Part shown: piece after piece, positions 38,634 to 47,309 of the stretch
Position numbering within the stretch: the stretch's first letter is position 1
Layout: each line of letters begins with the position of its first letter
From: Candidatus Abzuiibacterium crystallinum
GTDB taxonomy: Bacteria; Omnitrophota; Omnitrophia; Omnitrophales; Abzuiibacteriaceae
Assembly (NCBI GenBank): GCA_002787155.1
Contig: PCVY01000058.1
Span: forward strand, 5,837-57,945
Direction of reading: 5' to 3'
Length of the DNA: 52,109 nucleotides
Made by a program: the position numbers and the translations under genes
The notes under the pieces: generated by a model
Database searches by the model: none
What the model saw: only the letters and a program-made list of their open reading frames with translations
What the model was told of the DNA's origin: nothing

Positions 38634-41600
38634 TTATGAAATCCCGAGCTTTTCCTTAGCTTTTTCTTTTCGGTCTTCCGATTTTTTGGCTTGGACAGCT
38701 GCTTTTAAATCGCGCGGCCGATTGGCATGCGCCTTCTTCTCCGGCACAATATCAAGACCCAAGCTTTGCAATTCTTTCACCAAAACGTTAAACGATTCCG
38801 GCGTTCCCGAATGCAATGCAGGTTCGCCTTTCACAATTGCTTCATACACTTTCGTACGGCCTGTGACGTCATCGCTCTTCACCGTTAAAAGTTCCTGCAG
38901 TGTAAAAGCCGCGCCATAAGCTTCGAGTGCCCACACTTCCATTTCACCGAAACGTTGACCGCCGAACTGCGCTTTACCGCCCAGAGGCTGTTGTGTGACC
39001 AGCGAATAAGGGCCAATGGAGCGGGCATGAATCTTGTCATCTGCTAAATGGTTGAGCTTCATCATATAGATGAAACCAACGGTAATCTTTTCATCGAATG
39101 CCAGTCCTGTACGGCCGTCATATAATGTTATTTTGCCGTCTTCGGGCAACTTTGCTTGACGGAGCATTTGTTTAATTTCATTTTCAGTGACACCTGAAAA
39201 AACCGGTGTTTCTACCTTCACGCCAAGGACTTTGGCAGCCCATCCGAGATGGGTTTCAAGGATTTGACCGACGTTCATACGAGACGGCACACCAAGCGGA
39301 TTCAAAACAATTTCCACCGCAGTTCCATCCGGCATAAACGGCATGTCTTCTTCGGGTAAAATCTTGGCAATCACACCTTTGTTACCGTGACGGCCGGCCA
39401 TTTTGTCACCGATTGCAATCTTGCGTTTTGAACAAACATAAGCCACCACGCGTTTTAATACGCCGGGCGGCAACTCATCGCCTTTTTTCACGCGATCGAT
39501 TTCACGAGCGCGTTCTTCGATGAGTTCATCGATTTCATCACCCCAAACACGGGCAATTTTACGAACACTTTCTTCTAGTTCGGGTTCGTCGTCGATGCGA
39601 ATAGATTCCCAATCGCAGTCTTCCAATTTTTTCAAATCTTTTTTCTCAATGGTACGGCCGGAGCGGATAATCACCTCTCCCAGCACGTCATCCACTAAAT
39701 CATCGGAGAGTTTTTTACCGACAACCATCGAAGAAATTTTTTGGATGCGTTCCTGTTTGAGCGAATCAATCCGGCTCTGGTAACGCTCTTTAATTTCTTC
39801 GATTTCATTTGATTCCTGGCGTCTTTCTTCACGCGTGCGGGCTTTGGATTCTTTGCGGGCAAACACACGTACATCCACCACCACACCTTCAACACCGGGC
39901 GGAACGGTGAGTGAAGCATCGCGCACATCGCCGGCCTTTTCACCAAAAATCGCACGAAGCAATTTTTCTTCGGGTGAGAGTTCGGTTTCTGATTTTGGCG
40001 TAATTTTACCGACCAAAATATCGCCCGGTTTCACTTCGGCACCAATCCGAATCACGCCTTCTTCGTCCAAATCTTTCAGAGCCTCTTCGCTCACATTGGG
40101 AATGTCGCGCGTGATTTCCTCGTTACCGAGTTTGGTATCGCGGGCTTCAATTTCGAACTCCTCAATATGAAGCGATGTGTAGGTATCTTCTTTTACCAAA
40201 CGTTCGCTGATGATAATCGCGTCTTCAAAGTTGTATCCACGCCACGGCATGAAAGCAACCAGCACGTTGCGGCCAAGGGCGAGCTCGCCTTTATCGGTAG
40301 CAGCGCCATCCGCAATCGGTTCACCGCGCTTCACTTTATCACCAACGGTGACAAGCGGGCGTTGGTTAATACAAGTGCCCGCGTTAGAACGTTCAAATTT
40401 TTTGAGTTTGTAAACAAGATCGTCAATGACAATTTGGCCTTGTGAAATTTCTTTAACGGTACCGCGCGCTTTGGCAGATAAAACGGCGCCTGAGTCAATC
40501 GCCACATGACCTTCCATGCCGGTGCCAACCAAAGGCGACTCTGTTTCCATGAGCGGAACTGCTTGACGCTGCATGTTCGAACCCATGAGAGCGCGGTTAG
40601 CGTCATCATGTTCCAAAAATGGGATCAAGGAAGCGGCCACGCTGACCAATTGTTTCGGTGAAACGTCCATGTAATCAATTTCAGTCGGTTTCTTCAGCGG
40701 GAAATCGCCGCGAAAACGAGTGGCGACCACAGGGTTTAAGTAATTGCCTTTACTGTCAATCGGTGCATTGGCCTGAGCAATAACATATTTATCTTCCAGG
40801 TCGGCTGACAAATAATCAATTTTGCCGGTCACACGGCCTTTTTCGACGCGGCGGTAAGGGGTTTCGATAAACCCGATCTCATTCACGCGGGCAAAAGTGC
40901 TGAGCGAAGCAATGAGACCGATGTTCGGACCTTCCGGCGTTTCAATCGGACAAATACGTCCGTAATGAGACGCATGAACGTCGCGGACTTCAAAACCGGC
41001 GCGTTCACGCGACAAACCGCCCGGCCCTAAGGCTGAGAGGCGTCTTTTGTGCGTTAATTCTGAAAGCGGGTTTGTTTGATCCATGAATTGGGACAATTGG
41101 CTTCGGCCGAAGAAGTCTTTAATGGCAGCTGAAATCAACTTGGGATTAATCAAATTGTGCGGCATCGCGGCATCTAAATCATAAATCGACATCCGCTCGA
41201 GCGCGGAACGTTTCATGCGAGCCAAACCGACTCGAAATTGATTTTGCAGCAACTCACCCACCGAACGAACGCGGCGGTTGCCTAAGTGATCGATATCATC
41301 CACTTTAAGTTCGCCGCTCCGTAATTTCAAAAGCGCTTGGACAGCTTTTAAGATGTCATCCGGCTGAAGAACGGTTTGTTCAAGCGATGTCTCTTCGCCT
41401 AACTTGCGATTCAACATGAAACGGCCCACTTGGCCTAAATTGTAACGCTGCGGATCGAAGAAAAGTTTAAAAATTAAATCCTTGGCACTTTCCGGTGTTG
41501 GCGGATCTCCCGGACGTGAGCGGCGGTAAATCGCAATTTGCGCATCTTCTTGGCTGTTGTAAGGATCGCGTTCGAAAGTTTTGCAAATGGCATAATCTTC

Positions 41601-42428
41601 ACCGATCGGACGAACAACTTCAAGCGTCGTCACATTGTGATCATAAATATTCTGAAGCACTTCTTTGGTGAGCTTGCAGCCTGCAACCGCAATGGGTTCT
41701 TTGCCGTTCGGATTGGCAACATCTTTTGCTAAAATAGTGTTTTCAAACTTCTTTAAATTACCACGGGAAAGATCTTTCACCTTTTCAATCGGAAAAAGCG
41801 CCTTCAAAATGTCGGCATTCGCGGAATAGCCAATGGCGCGAAGTAACGTTGTTGCCAGGATTTTGCGGCGGCGGTCAACATAGGCGTACAAAATATCATT
41901 GATATCGCCTTCAAACTCAACCCAGGCACCCCGATAAGGGATAATGCGGACGCTATAAACTCTTTTACCGCTCGGATGAATCGATTGCTCAAGTGAAATG
42001 CCGGGAGAACGGTGAAGCTGTGAAACCACAACGCGTTCGGCGCCATTGATCACGAAAGTACCGGTTTCTGTCATCAGCGGAATTTCGCCGATGTAAACCT
42101 CTTGTTCTTTTGCGACACCGCGTCTGACAATACGCAATTTAATTTTGAGGGGCGCTGCGAATGTCATGCTGCGTTTGTGACATTCAGAGACAGAGTACTT
42201 CGGTTTACCGATGTTGTACCCTAAATACTCCAACCGGCAGCTGCCATCAAAACTTTCGATGGGAAAAGATTCCTGAAAGACGGCTTCCAGACCCTGCTTT
42301 TTACGGCGGCGCCTAAAATCGACTTGCAGGAACTCTTCATATGAACGAATCTGGATTTCCACCAAATTCGGCAATTCCATTGCGTCTTGTATTTTGGAAA
42401 ACGACTTCCGTTCAGGTAATGACGGCAT
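38634..42428 (-). CDS. rpoB: DNA-directed RNA polymerase subunit beta
   Basis: The 1264-residue beta subunit begins [20 protein letters not shown]. The open frame runs 99 bases further upstream, but ATG at 42428 has GAAGGAG 8 bases before it, while the upstream part translates a repeat. The rifampicin pocket [20 protein letters not shown] and [16 protein letters not shown] has the sensitive residues D, H and S at the main resistance sites. Other family regions are the [12 protein letters not shown] motif (here [13 protein letters not shown]), [10 protein letters not shown] and the end [21 protein letters not shown]. Confidence 0.98.
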   Translation of the reverse strand: MPSLPERKSFSKIQDAMELPNLVEIQIRSYEEFLQVDFRRRRKKQGLEAVFQESFPIESFDGSCRLEYLGYNIGKPKYSVSECHKRSMTFAAPLKIKLRIVRRGVAKEQEVYIGEIPLMTETGTFVINGAERVVVSQLHRSPGISLEQSIHPSGKRVYSVRIIPYRGAWVEFEGDINDILYAYVDRRRKILATTLLRAIGYSANADILKALFPIEKVKDLSRGNLKKFENTILAKDVANPNGKEPIAVAGCKLTKEVLQNIYDHNVTTLEVVRPIGEDYAICKTFERDPYNSQEDAQIAIYRRSRPGDPPTPESAKDLIFKLFFDPQRYNLGQVGRFMLNRKLGEETSLEQTVLQPDDILKAVQALLKLRSGELKVDDIDHLGNRRVRSVGELLQNQFRVGLARMKRSALERMSIYDLDAAMPHNLINPKLISAAIKDFFGRSQLSQFMDQTNPLSELTHKRRLSALGPGGLSRERAGFEVRDVHASHYGRICPIETPEGPNIGLIASLSTFARVNEIGFIETPYRRVEKGRVTGKIDYLSADLEDKYVIAQANAPIDSKGNYLNPVVATRFRGDFPLKKPTEIDYMDVSPKQLVSVAASLIPFLEHDDANRALMGSNMQRQAVPLMETESPLVGTGMEGHVAIDSGAVLSAKARGTVKEISQGQIVIDDLVYKLKKFERSNAGTCINQRPLVTVGDKVKRGEPIADGAATDKGELALGRNVLVAFMPWRGYNFEDAIIISERLVKEDTYTSLHIEEFEIEARDTKLGNEEITRDIPNVSEEALKDLDEEGVIRIGAEVKPGDILVGKITPKSETELSPEEKLLRAIFGEKAGDVRDASLTVPPGVEGVVVDVRVFARKESKARTREERRQESNEIEEIKERYQSRIDSLKQERIQKISSMVVGKKLSDDLVDDVLGEVIIRSGRTIEKKDLKKLEDCDWESIRIDDEPELEESVRKIARVWGDEIDELIEERAREIDRVKKGDELPPGVLKRVVAYVCSKRKIAIGDKMAGRHGNKGVIAKILPEEDMPFMPDGTAVEIVLNPLGVPSRMNVGQILETHLGWAAKVLGVKVETPVFSGVTENEIKQMLRQAKLPEDGKITLYDGRTGLAFDEKITVGFIYMMKLNHLADDKIHARSIGPYSLVTQQPLGGKAQFGGQRFGEMEVWALEAYGAAFTLQELLTVKSDDVTGRTKVYEAIVKGEPALHSGTPESFNVLVKELQSLGLDIVPEKKAHANRPRDLKAAVQAKKSEDRKEKAKEKLGIS

Positions 42429-42485
42429 CCGTTTCTCTCCTTCTCGCTCAAACGATTCTGAGCAGTTGTGTGCTATATGTTTCAG

Positions 42486-42564
42486 TGACCCTATTTTCTC
42501 GGAAGGGTCATCCTTCGGGGTTATCACCCCTCAGGATAACAGGTTAAAAAATTTCAACCTGTTA
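42486..42564. repeat. Palindromic repeats in the rplL-rpoB gap
   Basis: Three inverted pairs are stacked in the gap: TGACCC/GGGTCA (42486-42491, 42505-42510), an imperfect 14-bp pair of the GTCATCCT..GGGG type (about 42507-42540) and a perfect 9-bp pair TAACAGGTT/AACCTGTTA (42537-42545 and 42556-42564). The last includes the rplL stop codon. The GTCATCCT/GGATAAC ends match the repeat style seen elsewhere here. Possible roles are attenuation or RNase processing between rplL and rpoB, as known in E. coli. Confidence 0.65.
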
Positions 42565-43014
42565 CTTAATTTCAACTTTTCCGCCCTGTGCTTCAACCGC
42601 TGCTTTAATTTTGGCAGCATCTTCTTTTGAAACACCGTCTTTAATGGGCTTGGGGGCGCTTTCAACCAGATCTTTGGCTTCTTTCAAACCGAGATTCGTC
42701 AAAGCTCTGATCTCTTTGATGACCTGGATTTTCTTGTCGCCGGCACTGGCTAAAATCACCTGAAAAGAGGTTTTCTCTTCAGCAGCGGCTCCGCCACCTT
42801 GAGCAGCACCGCCTGCTGGAGCGGCCACTGCAACTGCGGCTGCTGCGGAAACGCCGAATCTCTTTTCAAGACCTTTTACAAGTTCAGCCAATTCAATGAC
42901 TGAGAGTTCTTCCACAGCCTTGAGGATTTTGGCTAACTTTTCAGGAAGCTTAACGCCTTCTTCCTTCTTTTCAGTTGTTTCTTGCTTTGTTTCTTCTTTA
43001 ACTTCTGCTGACAT
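42562..43014 (-). CDS. rplL: 50S ribosomal protein L7/L12 with N-terminal extension
   Basis: bL12 forms the flexible stalk that recruits GTPase factors. The 150-residue product has an acidic, Lys/Glu-rich extension of about 25 residues, the N-terminal dimer domain ([29 protein letters not shown]), an Ala/Gly hinge, and the C-terminal domain ([39 protein letters not shown]). Typical length is ~120-130. Confidence 0.97.
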   Translation of the reverse strand: MSAEVKEETKQETTEKKEEGVKLPEKLAKILKAVEELSVIELAELVKGLEKRFGVSAAAAVAVAAPAGGAAQGGGAAAEEKTSFQVILASAGDKKIQVIKEIRALTNLGLKEAKDLVESAPKPIKDGVSKEDAAKIKAAVEAQGGKVEIK

Positions 43015-43045
43015 GGCTATTCTCCTTCTATATTATTTATTCCGT

Positions 43046-43576
43046 TTAACTCTTTTGCTTCTGAATTTGATCCAAGACGTTCACGAATGAACGCAGCACC
43101 TGGCCTAATCCGTTGACAAAACCGGCGATAGGGGCTTGCATACCGCCTACCACAGAAGCAAGCAACTCTTGACGAGAAGGGAGTTTGGCTAGATCTTGGA
43201 TGTACTGCTTTTGAAAAACATTTTTATTGATGAAGATGCCTTTGAGTTCAAAATTTTCTTTTTCTTTTGCGAATTCAACGAGTACTTTAGAAACAACTTG
43301 GGGATCACGATGACCGGTGGTGAGGAGGACGCTGCCGTCCAGAAAAGCTTGCGCATCTTTCATATTCATGCGCTCCAGAATCAAGCGGGCAATTGAATGT
43401 TTCACAACGACCGAAGCGTCGGCCGCTTTTTCTAGTTTGCGGCGCAAATTGTTCATGTCATTTGCACCAATCCCCGAAAACTTGGCAAAGAAAACATAAT
43501 CCTTGCCGTCCATCAGCTGCATGACGTGATTAAAAACCAACTCTTTTTCTTGTGTAATTTTGTCGTCTTTGGTCAT
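43046..43576 (-). CDS. rplJ: 50S ribosomal protein L10
   Basis: uL10 (176 residues) is the base of the stalk and binds L12 dimers with its C-terminal helix. It shows YVFFAKFSGIGANDMNNLRRKL, SIARLILERMNM, and LASVVGGMQAPIAGFVNGLGQVLRSFVNVLDQI. In E. coli L10 represses its own operon. Lies 2 bases after rplA. Confidence 0.96.
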   Translation of the reverse strand: MTKDDKITQEKELVFNHVMQLMDGKDYVFFAKFSGIGANDMNNLRRKLEKAADASVVVKHSIARLILERMNMKDAQAFLDGSVLLTTGHRDPQVVSKVLVEFAKEKENFELKGIFINKNVFQKQYIQDLAKLPSRQELLASVVGGMQAPIAGFVNGLGQVLRSFVNVLDQIQKQKS

Positions 43577-43578
43577 GA

Positions 43579-44289
43579 TTATTCTTCCGTTTCCGTCCGC
43601 AGAAATGAACTCACTTCAATGGGGAGTCCCAGGCCTTGTGTCGAAGACATAAAAACGCGTCTCACATAATCGCCTTTAGCCGAAGCCGGTTTGGCTTTGA
43701 CGATGGCTTGTAAAACCGTCGTGGCATTTTCAACCAAGGCAGGTTCGGCAAACGACAGCTTACCGCATGCCACATGAATACCGCCTGTTTTATCGCTTTT
43801 AAACTCAGCTCTTCCCGCTTTGATTTCTTTGATGGCTTGCGCCACATTCATGGTCACGGTTCCTGTTTTGGGAGTCGGCATCAAACCCCGGGGACCAAGT
43901 ACGCGGCCTAATTTACTGACTTCCCGCATCATCTCGGGATGAGCCACCACACTGTCAAACTCCATCCAACCTTTTAAAACTTTCTCTACCAATTCTTCGC
44001 CGCCCACTTCATCGGCACCGGCTGCTTGAGCACCGCGGGCGCCTTCGCCTTTACAAAAACAAATCACACGAACTTTCTTACCTGTCCCATGCGGCAAACC
44101 AACTGAACTGCGAACGCCTGCTTCCGAACCATCCAACTTAAGACCAAGCTGAAAATGAAGTTCGACGGTTTCATCAAACTTGCGGTTTTGCTGCTGCTTG
44201 AGCAATTTGACGGCTTCGGCAATCGAATAAACTTTTCCGATTTCTTTTGTTTTCACGTTTGCCTGATGGCGCTTACTGGCTGTTTTCAT
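43579..44289 (-). CDS. rplA: 50S ribosomal protein L1
   Basis: uL1 (236 residues) forms the mobile stalk at the E site. It shows [51 protein letters not shown] and the end [19 protein letters not shown]. In E. coli L1 represses rplKA. It overlaps rplK by 4 bases. Confidence 0.97.
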   Translation of the reverse strand: MKTASKRHQANVKTKEIGKVYSIAEAVKLLKQQQNRKFDETVELHFQLGLKLDGSEAGVRSSVGLPHGTGKKVRVICFCKGEGARGAQAAGADEVGGEELVEKVLKGWMEFDSVVAHPEMMREVSKLGRVLGPRGLMPTPKTGTVTMNVAQAIKEIKAGRAEFKSDKTGGIHVACGKLSFAEPALVENATTVLQAIVKAKPASAKGDYVRRVFMSSTQGLGLPIEVSSFLRTETEE

Positions 44290-44708
44290 TTGATTTCGAT
44301 ACCCATGCTGCGGGCAGTCCCTGCGACAATCCGCTTCGCGCTTTCAATATTATTGGTGTTCAAATCGGGCATTTTCTCTTTGGCAATTTGCTCGACATCT
44401 GCCGGGCTTACTTTGCCGATTTTCAACTTGTTCGGCTCACCACTCGCTTTGGCAAGGCCTGCCGCTTTTTTGAGCATGGCTGCGACCGGTGCTGTCTTCA
44501 TAATAAAAGTAAAAGTGCGATCTTCGTAAACAGTGATAACAACCGGAACCACTTGGCCTTGCTTGTCTTTGGTCTTCTCATTGAATTGCTTACAAAAGTC
44601 CATGATGTTAACACCATGCTGACCCAAAGCAGGACCGATGGGCGGTGCGGGATTGGCCCCTCCGCCTGTGACTTGCAATTTAATGAGTGTTTTAACTTTT
44701 TTTGCCAT
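44286..44708 (-). CDS. rplK: 50S ribosomal protein L11
   Basis: uL11 (140 residues) forms the GTPase-associated centre and senses stalled tRNA through RelA. It shows [36 protein letters not shown] and the C-terminal rRNA-binding domain ending ARSMGIEIK. It is separated from nusG by an 89-base gap filled by a palindromic repeat. Confidence 0.98.
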   Translation of the reverse strand: MAKKVKTLIKLQVTGGGANPAPPIGPALGQHGVNIMDFCKQFNEKTKDKQGQVVPVVITVYEDRTFTFIMKTAPVAAMLKKAAGLAKASGEPNKLKIGKVSPADVEQIAKEKMPDLNTNNIESAKRIVAGTARSMGIEIK

Positions 44709-44711
44709 AAC

Positions 44712-44776
44712 TTGTCATCCTGAGTTGCGTAGCAACGGAGGATTTGTTTTTCCAGATCCTTCACTGCGTTCAGGAT
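44712..44776. repeat. GTCATCCTGA-type palindromic repeat between nusG and rplK
   Basis: The gap starts with TTGTCATCCTGAGTTGCG and ends with the inverted TGCGTTCAGGATGG, with GGAGGAT and AGATCCTT between. This is the common GTCATCCTGA...GAAGGATC intergenic palindrome known from many bacterial genomes. No reading frame is present. It separates the secE-nusG pair from rplKAJL. Confidence 0.8.
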
Positions 44777-44811
44777 GGAAAAAATTTGAAGCTGTTTTCA
44801 AATTTTTTCCA
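44776..44811 (-). terminator. Perfect hairpin overlapping the nusG stop codon
   Basis: Arms 44776-44790 and 44797-44811 are perfectly complementary over 15 bases with a 6-base loop. The right arm contains the nusG stop codon, and the transcript reads GGAAAAAATTTGAA, loop, then TTCAAATTTTTTCC. The second arm has six U's, so it could work as a partial terminator or RNA-stability element between nusG and rplK. Role inferred. Confidence 0.5.
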
Positions 44812-45328
44812 CCTGCCAATATTCTAATTCAATCGGGGTGGCCCGGCCAAAAATACTGACCATGACTTTTAATTTGCCTCGGTTCGGATTTAATTCTTCC
44901 ACGGTGCCGTTAAAATTTGCAAAAGCACCTTCTTTCACCCGAACGCTTTCACCCGGTTCAAATTCAACTTTGGGTTTTGGTTTCGACATCTTTTCTTCTT
45001 GCTGCTGAAGGATGTCTGAAACTTCCGATGCTGCTAACGGCAACGGCCGCTTGCCGGAACCGACAAATCCGGAAACGCCCGGGGTATTTTTAACCAAATA
45101 CCAGCTTTCATCGGTCATTTCCATATTGACCAAGATGTAACCGGGGAAAAACTTGCGTTCCGTAATCTTTTTCTTCCCGCCCTTGACTTCGCTGACCTTC
45201 TCAGTCGGGATCAAAACTTCGTGTATGAGCTGCGTCAAACCGGCGTCCTTGGCGCGAGACTCTAAATTGGTCTTTGCCTTTACTTCCGCACCTGTTTGTG
45301 TATGTACCACATACCAAGAAAGAGCCAT
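44798..45328 (-). CDS. nusG: Transcription termination/antitermination protein NusG
   Basis: NusG binds RNA polymerase and couples it to the ribosome or Rho. The 176-residue protein has the N-terminal NGN domain (MALSWYVVHTQTGAEVKAKTNLESRAKDAGL, FFPGYILVNMEMTDESWYLVKNTPGVSGFVG) and a C-terminal KOW domain (FEPGESVRVKEGAFANFNGTVEELN). It follows secE by 2 bases. Confidence 0.97.
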   Translation of the reverse strand: MALSWYVVHTQTGAEVKAKTNLESRAKDAGLTQLIHEVLIPTEKVSEVKGGKKKITERKFFPGYILVNMEMTDESWYLVKNTPGVSGFVGSGKRPLPLAASEVSDILQQQEEKMSKPKPKVEFEPGESVRVKEGAFANFNGTVEELNPNRGKLKVMVSIFGRATPIELEYWQVEKI

Positions 45329-45330
45329 AT

Positions 45331-45516
45331 TTAGCCTACCAGTAAACGAATCAAAAAAGAAAAAATGGCGTCTAAAATACCGATAAAAACAGCCATTATT
45401 AAGGTAACGACGATTACTAAAATCGTTGACTGCACTAACTCATCGCGTGTCGGCCAGCTGACCCGTTTGAGTTCTTGCTTTGACTCACTAAAAAAAGATG
45501 TAAATTTGTTTGCCAT
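45331..45516 (-). CDS. secE: Protein translocase subunit SecE
   Basis: SecE clamps the SecY channel. The short 61-residue form has the conserved FFSESKQELKRVSWPTRDE amphipathic segment and one membrane helix (LVIVVTLIMAVFIGILDAIFSFLI). The gene order tRNA-Trp, secE, nusG, rplK is common. Confidence 0.95.
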   Translation of the reverse strand: MANKFTSFFSESKQELKRVSWPTRDELVQSTILVIVVTLIMAVFIGILDAIFSFLIRLLVG

Positions 45517-45555
45517 AATTTTTAATTATCGATTCCTGCTCTGTTCATTTGAGAA

Positions 45556-45627
45556 CAGGAGCGGCAGGAATCGAACCTGCAGTCCCGGTTTTGGAGACCG
45601 GTGGTTTACCAATTAACCGACGCTCCT
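45556..45627 (-). tRNA. tRNA-Trp (anticodon CCA)
   Basis: A 72-base cloverleaf can be folded by eye on the minus strand: acceptor AGGAGCG with CGCTCCT, D arm GGTT/AACC, anticodon stem CCGGT/ACCGG with loop CTCCAAA, T arm GCAGG-TTCGATT-CCTGC. The A1-U72 pair and the discriminator G match bacterial tRNA-Trp. The CCA end is not encoded. Confidence 0.95.
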
Positions 45628-45668
45628 TCGCATGACAAAAAACGGAACTGCCTTTCCTTACAAAGATC

Positions 45669-45818
45669 TTACTTAATTTCACGATGGATGACGTGCTTAC
45701 CGCAAGGCCGGCAGAATTTGTTTAATTCCAAACGGGCCGTTGTCTTCTTTTTATTTTTTTCCGTCGTATAATTGCGGCTCTTGCATTCTGTGCAAGCTAA
45801 AGTAATAATTTCACGCAT
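45669..45818 (-). CDS. rpmG: 50S ribosomal protein L33, zinc form
   Basis: I found this 49-residue gene by reading the gap between the two tRNAs. It starts [20 protein letters not shown] and has the zinc cysteines C9/C12 and C36/C39 (FCRPCGKH), the C+ form of bL33. The tRNA-rpmG-tRNA-Trp-secE arrangement is common in bacteria. Confidence 0.95.
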   Translation of the reverse strand: MREIITLACTECKSRNYTTEKNKKKTTARLELNKFCRPCGKHVIHREIK

Positions 45819-46010
45819 ACATTAATTCCGAATTTAGAAAAAAATTTACTTTTTACCTTTTTAAGCGCTGATGATTAACGGTAGGGCTCTCTCATCTACA
45901 GGTAATGTGATGAAGCCTCTCTGATGTCGCTTAAGATGCTAGATCATCACTTCGAGAGAACGTTTCATTTCATCATGCAACTTCCAAATAACTTTTTACT
46001 CAAGCAACTC
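45819..46010. other. Intergenic stretch between tRNA-Thr and rpmG, nothing recognised
   Basis: The 192 bases have no open frame with homology and no second tRNA that I can fold, though tRNA-Tyr or tRNA-Gly often occurs here. A 7-base inverted pair TTAAGCG/CGCTTAA (45861-45867 and about 45928-45934) and alternating CTCTCTC/GAGAGAA runs suggest some RNA structure only. Confidence 0.5.
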
Positions 46011-46083
46011 AGCTGCTGATCGGGATCGAACCGATGACCTCGTCCTTACCAAGGACGTGCTCTACCAACTGAGCTACAGCAGC
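46011..46083 (-). tRNA. tRNA-Thr (anticodon GGT)
   Basis: A 73-base cloverleaf is clear on the minus strand: acceptor GCTGCTG with CAGCAGC, D arm GCTC-AGTTGGTA-GAGC, anticodon stem CGTCC/GGACG with loop TTGGTAA, T arm ATCGG-TTCGATC-CCGAT. CCA is not encoded. It probably starts the transcript that continues into rpmG, tRNA-Trp and secE. Confidence 0.95.
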
Positions 46084-46106
46084 ACCAACTTTCCTTATTG
46101 ATCAGT

Positions 46107-46135
46107 ATTATCAATTAGGAAGTTGGTGCAGTCAT
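46107..46135 (-). promoter_or_regulatory. Possible promoter of the tRNA-Thr/rpmG/tRNA-Trp unit
   Basis: On the minus strand ATGACT (46130-46135) and GATAAT (46107-46112) are 17 bases apart, with a predicted start about 13 bases before the tRNA. Both boxes deviate from consensus, so the call is weak. It overlaps the arm of a long inverted repeat. Confidence 0.35.
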
Positions 46136-46200
46136 TGAGACTGCGATCAACGACCCTCTTTTGTTTTTAAGGTGCTCAATGGCAGCACCAACTTTTTTTT
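46120..46200 (+). terminator. Long hairpin followed by T8 on the plus strand
   Basis: Arms 46120-46139 and 46175-46194 pair at 18 of 20 positions, and the second arm runs into eight T's (46193-46200). A small perfect hairpin GCAGTC/GACTGC (46128-46133, 46139-46144) competes with it. The form is that of a Rho-independent terminator or small RNA read on the plus strand, yet no plus-strand gene lies nearby. Confidence 0.45.
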
Positions 46201-46480
46201 AGCCGTACTGCTGTCAAAATAAAATATGATCATTACTTAAAACTAAATGGATGAAATTAAGGGACAGTCTGCCCCTATCAAAAAGTTCGAAGATTATATG
46301 CAAACGAAAATAAGGAGTCAAGCTATTTCCTGAAAAAAATCAGTAAATAATTCAACCGCTTATTGACCAGGTGAGTTTTTCACTTCCCACACCTTAAAAT
46401 CACCTTATTTTATGCGAAAGATGATGTTTGTCAGTCTGGGCATAAACGACCAGTTTCTGACCGGGCTGAAGTACTTTTTT
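46201..46480. other. Non-coding gap after truA with no clear gene
   Basis: Together with the hairpin region this gap is about 400 bases. It contains a small palindrome GGGACAGTCTGCCCC at 46261-46275 and short frames of under 30 codons without homology. On the minus strand, the 26 codons in frame after the truA stop (46400-46480) read KKVLQPGQKLVVYAQTDKHH, which resembles the end of a LysM repeat and may be a decayed gene fragment. Confidence 0.4.
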
Positions 46481-47251
46481 TCACTTTTTTTCAAATAATT
46501 CAGGATACCAGACCCGTACTAAGGTAAGCGCATGCGCCGGTACCGTGGGCCCCAAATGCCGCCGATCCCGCCCGCGGAGAATTTTTTTGAGCTCATCCGG
46601 CGTGATTCTTCCCCGCCCTACCATTAATAAAGCACCCACCAAATTACGCACCATATGCTGCAGAAACCCATCCCCCGTCACCGTAAAAATAATTTCGCTT
46701 CCTTTCCTTCGAATGGCAAGCGCGCAGAGCGTCCGGACTGTGTGAGCACGCGATTCGCCGGATTGAAACGATTTAAAATCATGCCGGCCGAGTAAGTATC
46801 GAGCGGCCTGCTGTATCAGTGCTAAGTTAACATCAAAAGGATAATGAAAAGTCTTCCGGCGCCTTAAGGGCGAGCGAATACGGTTGTTCCAAACACGATA
46901 TTGATAAGTTTTTCTTTTTGCCCAAAAACGGGCATGAAAGCCGGCGGGCGCCTTTTCAAGCTGAATCACCGCGATGTCTTCGGGCAGATATGTGTTTAAC
47001 CCAAGCAGCATTTTATGAGGCGGAATTCGGGAATCAACTTTAAGGCCGACCACTTGTTTGGCTGCATGAACGCCGGCATCGGTTCGTCCGCTGGCTGAGG
47101 CAATTTTAAGTTTTTGGCGGAAGAGCCTTTTGAGAGCTTTTTCGAGTTCGGCTTGGACAGTGCGTTTACGGGTTTGGCGCTGAAATCCAAAGAAATATTC
47201 TCCGTCATATTCAATGGTAAGCTTGTATTGGCATCGGTTCCAACCCCGCAT
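46481..47251 (-). CDS. truA: tRNA pseudouridine(38-40) synthase TruA
   Basis: TruA makes pseudouridine in the anticodon arm of tRNAs. From ATG 47251 the protein is 256 residues, the family length, with LTIEYDGEYFFGFQRQ, catalytic D58 in ASGRTDAGVHA, and DFKSFQSGESRAHTVRTL and FLQHMVRNLVGALL later. The frame is open to 47437; upstream ATGs at 47293 and 47326 are possible (47326 has GAGG nearby), but that part is encoded by a palindromic repeat, so I treat it as not native. Confidence 0.92.
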   Translation of the reverse strand: MRGWNRCQYKLTIEYDGEYFFGFQRQTRKRTVQAELEKALKRLFRQKLKIASASGRTDAGVHAAKQVVGLKVDSRIPPHKMLLGLNTYLPEDIAVIQLEKAPAGFHARFWAKRKTYQYRVWNNRIRSPLRRRKTFHYPFDVNLALIQQAARYLLGRHDFKSFQSGESRAHTVRTLCALAIRRKGSEIIFTVTGDGFLQHMVRNLVGALLMVGRGRITPDELKKILRGRDRRHLGPTVPAHALTLVRVWYPELFEKK

Positions 47252-47309
47252 GGGCTGTTTTGCCGAAGTGACGGGTTTCTTTTTCTGTTTCATCGCAATT
47301 AAAGAACTA

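Noticed and set aside
42429-42527. Longer rpoB with 33 additional N-terminal residues
   Set aside because: The extension translates palindromic repeat DNA, and ATG 42428 has a strong Shine-Dalgarno.
30311-43499. Many open frames on the plus strand within tuf, fusA, rpoC, rpoB and rplJ
   Set aside because: They are shadows of highly conserved minus-strand genes; none has a ribosome site or a recognisable family.
45819-46010. Additional tRNA (Tyr or Gly) between tRNA-Thr and rpmG
   Set aside because: These tRNAs are common here, but no acceptor/T-arm pair with GGTTCGA-type loop could be folded in either strand.
46084-46200. Phage or genomic-island attachment site at tRNA-Thr
   Set aside because: The repeated text is from the 5' edge of the tRNA, not the 3' end used by integrases, and no integrase or cargo genes are present.
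46400-46483. UGA readthrough or selenocysteine in truA
   Set aside because: TruA is complete at its normal length before the UGA, and no SECIS-like hairpin is placed correctly; a decayed fragment is simpler.
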